A DNA stretch of 64,000 nt, from assembly GCA_021234155.1 (NCBI GenBank), contig JAJEKV010000028.1, positions 8,694,134-8,758,133 of the forward strand, given 5' to 3'. The notes beneath the pieces were generated by a model. That model saw nothing but the letters and a program-made list of their open reading frames with translations, made no database searches and was not told the origin of the DNA. Source of the stretch: Isoetes taiwanensis. Taxonomy: Eukaryota > Streptophyta > Lycopodiopsida > Isoetales > Isoetaceae. Shown here piece by piece: positions 58,079 to 64,000 of this stretch; positions within the stretch are counted from its first letter, which is position 1; every line of letters begins with the position of its first letter. The position numbers were made by a program, and so were the translations under genes.

Positions 58079-59390
58079 TTCGGAGCAGCAGCTTTAGATT
58101 TTGCTCGCCATAACCGAGCTTTCATCAATGGAAATTTTTTGTGCTTTTTTTCTGTGCCCCGAAGCATGCCCCATCAGCACGATGTTGACTTGACCAATAG
58201 GCCTGGTCAATGGGACTCCATAAGATACAAGACAAGGTGTGTGTGGTGTAGAAAAACAATGGATATTAGTAGAATACAAGGTGCTTAATCTGAGGGTAAT
58301 TTACGCGGGTTGTCTAGGCACATGGCGTCACATCATAAACACTGGCAAGCCTTCTTTCAAGGACCATCTAAACCGTTCTTAAGCCATGGCTAGAAGTTCC
58401 TCCCCTAAAAATCTGCCCGCTTCTTTTAAATTTCCAAAAAATTTCCAGCAATTTTCTGGCAAAAAAATCAAAATTTTTGGCAAAATACACTAGAAGATGC
58501 ATTAACATATATTTTTCTGGTAGCCTCAAATACCAAACAACATTTTTTCTGGTTAGACATATTGCTATTTTCGAGCATTGCTAAGGCAAGTTTTGAAGTG
58601 CCCATGTCCACATTCATGTCATTCTATAGCCATGACACCCAAGATCTATGTGCCCATTTATCCTTCCATGAAACGGTAGTAACTGATTACAAGCATATAT
58701 TTTAGAATTTGTCAACTCTAGGCGCAAACCTTGGCCAGGATATATCACAAAGCCAAAATCCAGTACAATGATCAATGTCGCTGAAAGTTACAACAAATTC
58801 ACGTAAAAAAACTCAAGGTATCTTGGAAGTGCAGTATTTTAAGGTTTCCTGGAAGTGCCAACTCCACATAAATGGGAGATGCGAACATAATTTAAATAAT
58901 GAAGAACAAACTACAGAAGCGCATATTTAACATTAATTAAAGAATAGGGGTTGCCTCCTTTGATGTAGGTATAAGGAGTATTTAAAGAATAGGGGTTGCC
59001 TCCTATAAGTATTTTGATGCAGGTATAAGGAGTGCTTTGATGCAAAGAGGAGGAGCCCATGTTTGTTGGGGTTTGAGATTAGTGAGCATTGGCACATGAT
59101 TTAGAAGGGGGTGTTGATTTATTTAAACTTGTGCTATAACTTTTGTAAATTCACACATGAAGAATAAGTAATTATTACTGGTCAAAAAAAATTATCTTAT
59201 TTAAGTAAATCACAGCAATCCTTGTCAAGTCTATGACCCAAATAGGCTATGTTTTTGGTATGCAATGATAAACCCATGCATGATGTGGAAAAAAAGCCAA
59301 CTTCTTTTGGTTTGAAATTAATTGAATTCAATACAAACACTGGTTCGAAATCGAACTAAGACAATGCAATGCAACGCACTGTTTCTTTTT
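58079..59390. other. Unassigned DNA with a 46-bp duplication
   Basis: AAAGAATAGGGGTTGCCTCC occurs at about 58939 and 58984, each followed by GTAGGTATAAGGAGT-like sequence. No exon was recognised upstream of the J-domain gene. Confidence 0.45.
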
Positions 59391-59816
59391 TCATACACTC
59401 AACTTTACATTTGTTCCGGCTTCATTGTTCGCGAATTCAACAAGAGCTTGAGCGGTCCGATCAGAGCCTAACGCTTAGGTTGTAAAGAGCCATTGGGAAA
59501 CCACTTGATGGTAGGGAATCCATAGACCTCATATTTTTGCAAATGCTTTTGTGATGATCACAATCGACTTTGGCTATGAGGACGCTTTAGTGTTCCGAAA
59601 GGCAGAGGCAAGCTTCTCATATTCTGGGGCCAACTTTATACAAGGCCCACACCAGGGCGCATAAAACTCCACTAAAACCTCCGGATCCTTAACATTCTGC
59701 TCAAATATATCTGGGGTGAGCACTAAAACATCTGAAACAGCTTCTGAATATGCAAAGAATGAAAGCATCACAGCAAAAATGGTCAATACAAGCATGGCGC
59801 TCTGAGATTTTGCCAT
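59391..59816 (-). pseudogene. PDI-like (PDIL2-type) N-terminal fragment
   Basis: From the ATG at 59816 the minus strand reads a hydrophobic signal peptide ([20 protein letters not shown]), then [33 protein letters not shown] of the first thioredoxin domain. The frame then breaks three times (near 59590, 59535 and 59470), but the family sequence can be followed in the other frames: KVDCDHHKSICK, YGFPTIKWFPNGSLQPK, QALVEFANNEAGTNVK. It ends at 59391. The second thioredoxin and the C-terminal domains are missing. The active site is CGPC in place of the usual CGHC. No introns interrupt the piece. On the minus strand a TATAAAAG box stands about 50 bases before the ATG. Confidence 0.85.
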
Positions 59817-59869
59817 CTCTGTGTATTTCAACTTGCCTGCTGTATCCAAATCCTTTATCTTTTATATTG

Positions 59870-62100
59870 AAGCTCTTTACCGCTTGCAGTGCTACACTTC
59901 ATATCATTTACACGCTTATATAACCTTAGCCCCCAGCCTTTTGCCTCAACCTTTTAGAAACTACCTTTTCAAAATGGCATGACGTGAAAACATGTGTTAC
60001 CACTTCTTTAACGTAAATATCATTGAGCTCAATCTGTTCACCAAAGCAAGCAGAATCCTCGCACTCACCTTGTTGCAGCCCAGATAGCAGTAACAGAGCA
60101 CAGTATATGTAGTTTTACTAATTGTTGGATGGATTTCGTATTGTTTTCTGTGCTTGTGCAATGAGAGCATTTAATGCTTACCTCGTATCTAGTTGTTGCT
60201 ACATTAGCAATGTTTTGGTGACTTTGATACATGCGTTAAGACACGAACTCAAAGGTTATTAGAATTATTGCGTGATAGGGAAAGAGTGCAATTCCAATTA
60301 CTTGATGTTACTAAAGATTACGAGTACACTGAACTGCAAGCATATGGCGGTTACCTCGTGTGCAGTTGTTGCTACATTAGCAGTGCCTTTGTTTGAATGA
60401 AAGTCTACTGTCGCAATTGGTGATACAATCGACAATTGTTTCCTGCCCTTTATTCGTGATAGCATTACATACAATAGACCTAGCGTGAACTCTCTTCTCA
60501 CGACCATTATTGCGTTGCCTTTGCACTCCAGGAAATAATAGCCAACATCAAACAAAAACAGAAAATGAGGCTAGAAACTTAACAAATAGATGATAAACGC
60601 ATAGGAAAAGTGGGGGAAATAGGTCGTGAGAACACTACATTGTTCTGCAACATGGTTCTATACTTTGCAACACATGCTTATGGCTCCATAATTTGATTTG
60701 GAATTTGCCCTATTGCATGTTCAGTGCATGTTTCTTCCTGACAGTTGCTTAATAGTATAAGCAAAAGTGAGAAAGAAGATCCACAACAAATGTTTTAATC
60801 TAGTCAAACACATGAATTTTTGGGCAGTTTTGCTAGCTGAACTTTGGAGCATCATATCTTGGTGACCAAAGATCATCTTCATGTGATTTTTACATTTTTT
60901 TTTGAAAGGTTTTGAATGAGGTTTCAGATTGGATCGATCGGGGCCAAAATTCATCTAGGTCTAGAAGATATCGTAGAAAGAGTGATGATGGGTCAGAATT
61001 GAATGCACTATGTATCTTCTTGTATAGTTTGATTCCTAGAGCTAAGAGATGAAAGGAAGGGCATTTTAGAAGGAAAACAATTGCAAGATGGCACGGAAGC
61101 ATTCTAGAAGCAATTCTCAGGTGAGTGGTTAAGTCTTACACTAGGGGTTGTTCTTGAATTGCTCGAGTGATGTTCTTTGATTGTATTGGAAGCCTTTTGG
61201 GATTATGTTACTTGATTTTGATGGTGATTAAATTGAAGAATCAACGATGCATAAGAGAATGAATCATGTTGGATGTTAATAAATAGAATAGATGCATCTT
61301 AGATACATTGAATTAGTAGATACAAATCAAAGCTAAGTATATCATATGACATAGTCATATGGGATGCTAGTTCTCTATGAAAAGAAGGCTTTGGGAAACT
61401 TATGGGGGCTTCAAAGGACATGGCCATGGCATGGAGCCATTGTGGGACTAATAGATGTACAGTATGAGAGTTTGTGACGTCCATATGGGTATTATACTCG
61501 TATGTACAAAGATGGTTGTCGCACGGATACAAAAGAGGGCTCAATGCCCTGATAAGTTCAGCCGAAGCTAAAAAATAAAACCAATTTGTACCATAATAAT
61601 GGGCTAAGGGGATGAATCTCGTGTTGTCCAAGCTTGCATGAAAAGCTGGGCACTCAAAATTGCACTGCTATCAAACTTGCCCTTTTGCTGGATCTGTTGT
61701 TAACATTCTTATAAATGTTTGCTACGTTTGATTTGCTTAGTTTTTAGTCTTTGGCTCTGTTTTCCTTTTTACAGTCGTTGTATCATACTTTCTTGCACCA
61801 TTTTTTCGGATTTCCCTACCCTAAAAGAGTCTCGTCTTTCGCGATAAACACAGTAGCAATTTTGGATGACCTTATGTCGTGATATATTATTTAGTAGATA
61901 TTTCTAGCTAAACAGAATATTCACCCCTAACAGAAATAAATCCTTGCGTTAACACAACCTGCTTGCTTTTGTCTTGATATATTATTTGGAGATATTTCTG
62001 TCTAAGCAAAATATTTATCCTTGGGAACAACGGCTTGTTGTGTTAACACAACATCAATCCAATCCATACTCTAGGTTGTGTTACAATATAAATTAGGGCA
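59870..62100. other. Unassigned DNA, no gene seen
   Basis: A diverged duplication (GTTACCTCGT..GTTGTTGCTACATTAGCA) occurs at about 60178 and 60351. Around 61870-62045 two diverged copies of GATATATTATTT..AGATATTTCT stand in tandem. No gene was recognised. Confidence 0.4.
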
Positions 62101-62305
62101 TAAGGTTGAGGTGTGAATTACCAATCCTTGGATTCTCTCCCACCCTCCCCCCCCCCCCCCCCCTTTTTTTACTCTAAATGTGATAGAATTTCCAACAAAC
62201 TTTGACTCATTCCCAAACATATGGGAGTGTTTTCTTTTTACTCCAAATGTGTTAGAATTTACAACAACCTTTGATTCATTTCCTAAACATGTGGGAATTA
62301 AATGG
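62101..62305. repeat. C-run and ~70-bp tandem duplication
   Basis: A near-pure C run of about 20 bases (about 62144-62163) is followed by T and then two copies of ACTCYAAATGTGRTAGAATT, ending in CAAACATRTGGGA, at about 62170 and 62240. Confidence 0.75.
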
Positions 62306-62629
62306 CCACCAATTTCTTGCTATCAATAAGCCAAAACTTAGACCTAAGTACTGCCAGCGAGTTTGAAATTTGAAATCATGCTTGGCTTCCTTGCTCGATG
62401 CTCCAGAGACCCGCCTTGTGATAAAAAGCATACAGGAATTTCCCATCCCCAAGCCCATCCAATTTTATTGTTTCTATCTCCATCCTCCACATGCTTTTTT
62501 TCCAGGTCATTAATAACTTATTTATAGCACCACAAAAACATAACAGTTTACCCTCACAAGTACTACATGACAGAAAGCACAAGCATGGTAGCGTCATCAC
62601 TTCGCCACTACAAGTTCAAAAGGATCACC

Positions 62630-62666
62630 AAATTGTGGTGGTGCCATCACCTCGCCACCACAATTT
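62630..62666. repeat. Perfect 12-bp-arm hairpin
   Basis: AAATTGTGGTGG at 62630-62641 and its exact inverse at 62655-62666 enclose TGCCATCACCTCG. The inverse of the segment matches TTGTGGTGGCGAGGTGATGG at 55253-55274, so the motif is dispersed. A weaker relative is at 62585-62613. Confidence 0.75.
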
Positions 62667-64000
62667 ACAATTTGAAAACATCAAGTTAAACATAAAAGTT
62701 GACACACAACAACAAAATCAAACTGTGTTTTCATGTCAGTTCAAGTGCCCATCATCCGAGAGGGCCAAGCATGTCATAGCTCCTTATGTTCCTGTGCATG
62801 AGAGCTCTAGCCCTACTAAGAGCTGCCCTCATAACTGACTGATAGATGGCCTTCTTCGGCTCACATCCACACATGCGAGCTAGAGGTCTATGCAACAATT
62901 TATATTGCTCATCGTATCGGACAGTTGGCCAACAAAAGCAAATAATCTGCCACAGAGACCATCCACATTCAGCAGTTCTTCAATCTCCAATATGCACACA
63001 TCTGACTCCAGAATATCATGCACAGGATTGGAAGTATCAAGTGGCTGAGTGGAAGGCACAGCGAAACCAACATCAACAGGGTTAACTAGCCTAGCAGAAA
63101 GCATAGGGGATTCTTCCAAAGGAAAACCATGTACAAGCAAGAACTATGAAAAACGTCATTGGCACCAGACAAAACGGATAAGAGCTTACCAGAATAGCTA
63201 CTCCACAAACCCTGGGTTAGATGCCACGATCCACCCAAGCCTGCGCTTCCATTGCCAAAAGAAATGCCCCCAGCCCATCCAAGCGGAATACAGACCATAC
63301 AAATTTGCCTTAGTTTTCAATCCAAAATACTCAATAGTATTTTGCTCGAAAAAACCATATATCTTCCCCATACAGTTTGCAAACCATTGCGAAACAGACG
63401 GTTTTGGCATACGTGTAATCTCACAACATAAAACAAAAACATGCAAATACACTCTCGAGTCATTGAACGACAACCCTTTGGGCGCAGCACCTTATTAGCC
63501 ACTCCTCTGTGCGCAGCACCTTGTTATTTAAGGATTAAATACATAAGATACGGCACCAGAAATCCCAAGTTCCGTATGCACAGATTGCCTAGCTGATTTT
63601 TTAGCGATCCAATGTGCTTCATGTTTAGCGATCCAATGTGCTTCATGTTTATGCTGATCCGAGGATTAGTCAAATTAGATAATCCATGAGAACTAGTAGT
63701 TAATTCATTTTCTAAGCGTTATGCACATTGCACCAACTTTTAGCCTTATATCTTGCTACTGAGCGCGTTCAGAAGAAACAAACCGTATAGCCATGCTTAG
63801 GAGGAAAGACACAAAAATAAGCAAACTCCAAGCTACGGCTAAATTTTTCCGTTAAGGATTATCATCATAAGGAGGGCAACTGTAGAATCTGTTTTCAAGG
63901 TACTTCTTGTTGGAAATGACAAAATTATGTGTCATGTGATATTCTAATCTATGAGAAGCAGTGGCAGTAGATTAGAGTTGTTAAATGGTGTCATGTTATT
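62667..64000. other. Unassigned DNA; open frames of unknown value
   Basis: Minus-strand frames at 62880-63140 and 63198-63473 have protein-like composition (for example DVCILEIEELLNVDGLCGRL), perhaps from a decayed LINE or gene, but no family was recognised and no splice chain joins them. TAGCGATCCAATGTGCTTCA begins two 24-bp tandem copies at 63602-63650. Confidence 0.35.

Overview
The window looks like nuclear DNA of a land plant with a large, gene-poor, repeat-rich genome. A vascular plant such as a fern or gymnosperm fits best, but the species cannot be fixed from sequence alone. The recognisable genes and fragments are plant families: UDP-rhamnose synthase, an EXORDIUM-like protein, a Raf/HT1-type MAPKKK, a PDI-like protein, a J-domain protein with a ferredoxin-like half, and a CPL-type dsRBD. 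The mobile DNA is also plant-like: a Ty3/gypsy element, a TRIM, L1-like LINE tails and TIR elements. I saw no rRNA gene, no intact tRNA gene and no CRISPR array.

Layout. 0-12.9 kb: low-complexity and AT-rich DNA, two GC-rich blocks (0.24-0.96 and 8.45-9.04 kb), a LINE tail, a broken rhamnose-synthase fragment, a dispersed repeat, and weak exon-like signals on the minus strand at 10.8-11.9 kb. 12.96-16.16 kb: a self-contained unit bounded by inverted GTAC-rich ends. It carries a broken gene with a methyltransferase-like motif on the plus strand, two small related genes on the minus strand with their own TATA boxes, and four palindromes. I consider this the most interesting object here. 16.2-21.4 kb: diverged tandem and inverted repeats. 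21.5-22.8 kb: dsRBD exons on the minus strand with one exon duplicated in tandem. 25.4-25.9 kb: hairpin-bearing diverged tandem repeats.

26.6-38.9 kb: nested retroelements. They include a gypsy LTR of about 2.57 kb, two complementary LTR halves in opposite orientation, a pol 3' fragment, a LINE with a 16-bp target-site duplication and a TRIM. 41.1-43.2 kb: a broken kinase gene followed closely by a 5'-truncated EXORDIUM-like frame. 43.55-44.77 kb: GC-rich palindromes and a 1.1-kb TIR-bounded unit. 45-56 kb: mostly unassigned DNA and short tandem repeats. 56.5-58.1 kb: the one gene that reads intact, a seven-exon J-domain/ferredoxin-like gene that needs a GC-AG intron. 59.4-59.8 kb: a frameshifted PDI-like fragment. 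The rest is unassigned.

Most gene-like sequences are pieces of unrelated genes without their partner exons, which suggests repeated capture or duplication of fragments followed by decay. The probable functional units are the J-domain gene and the two small TATA-driven genes inside the 12.96-16.16 kb element.
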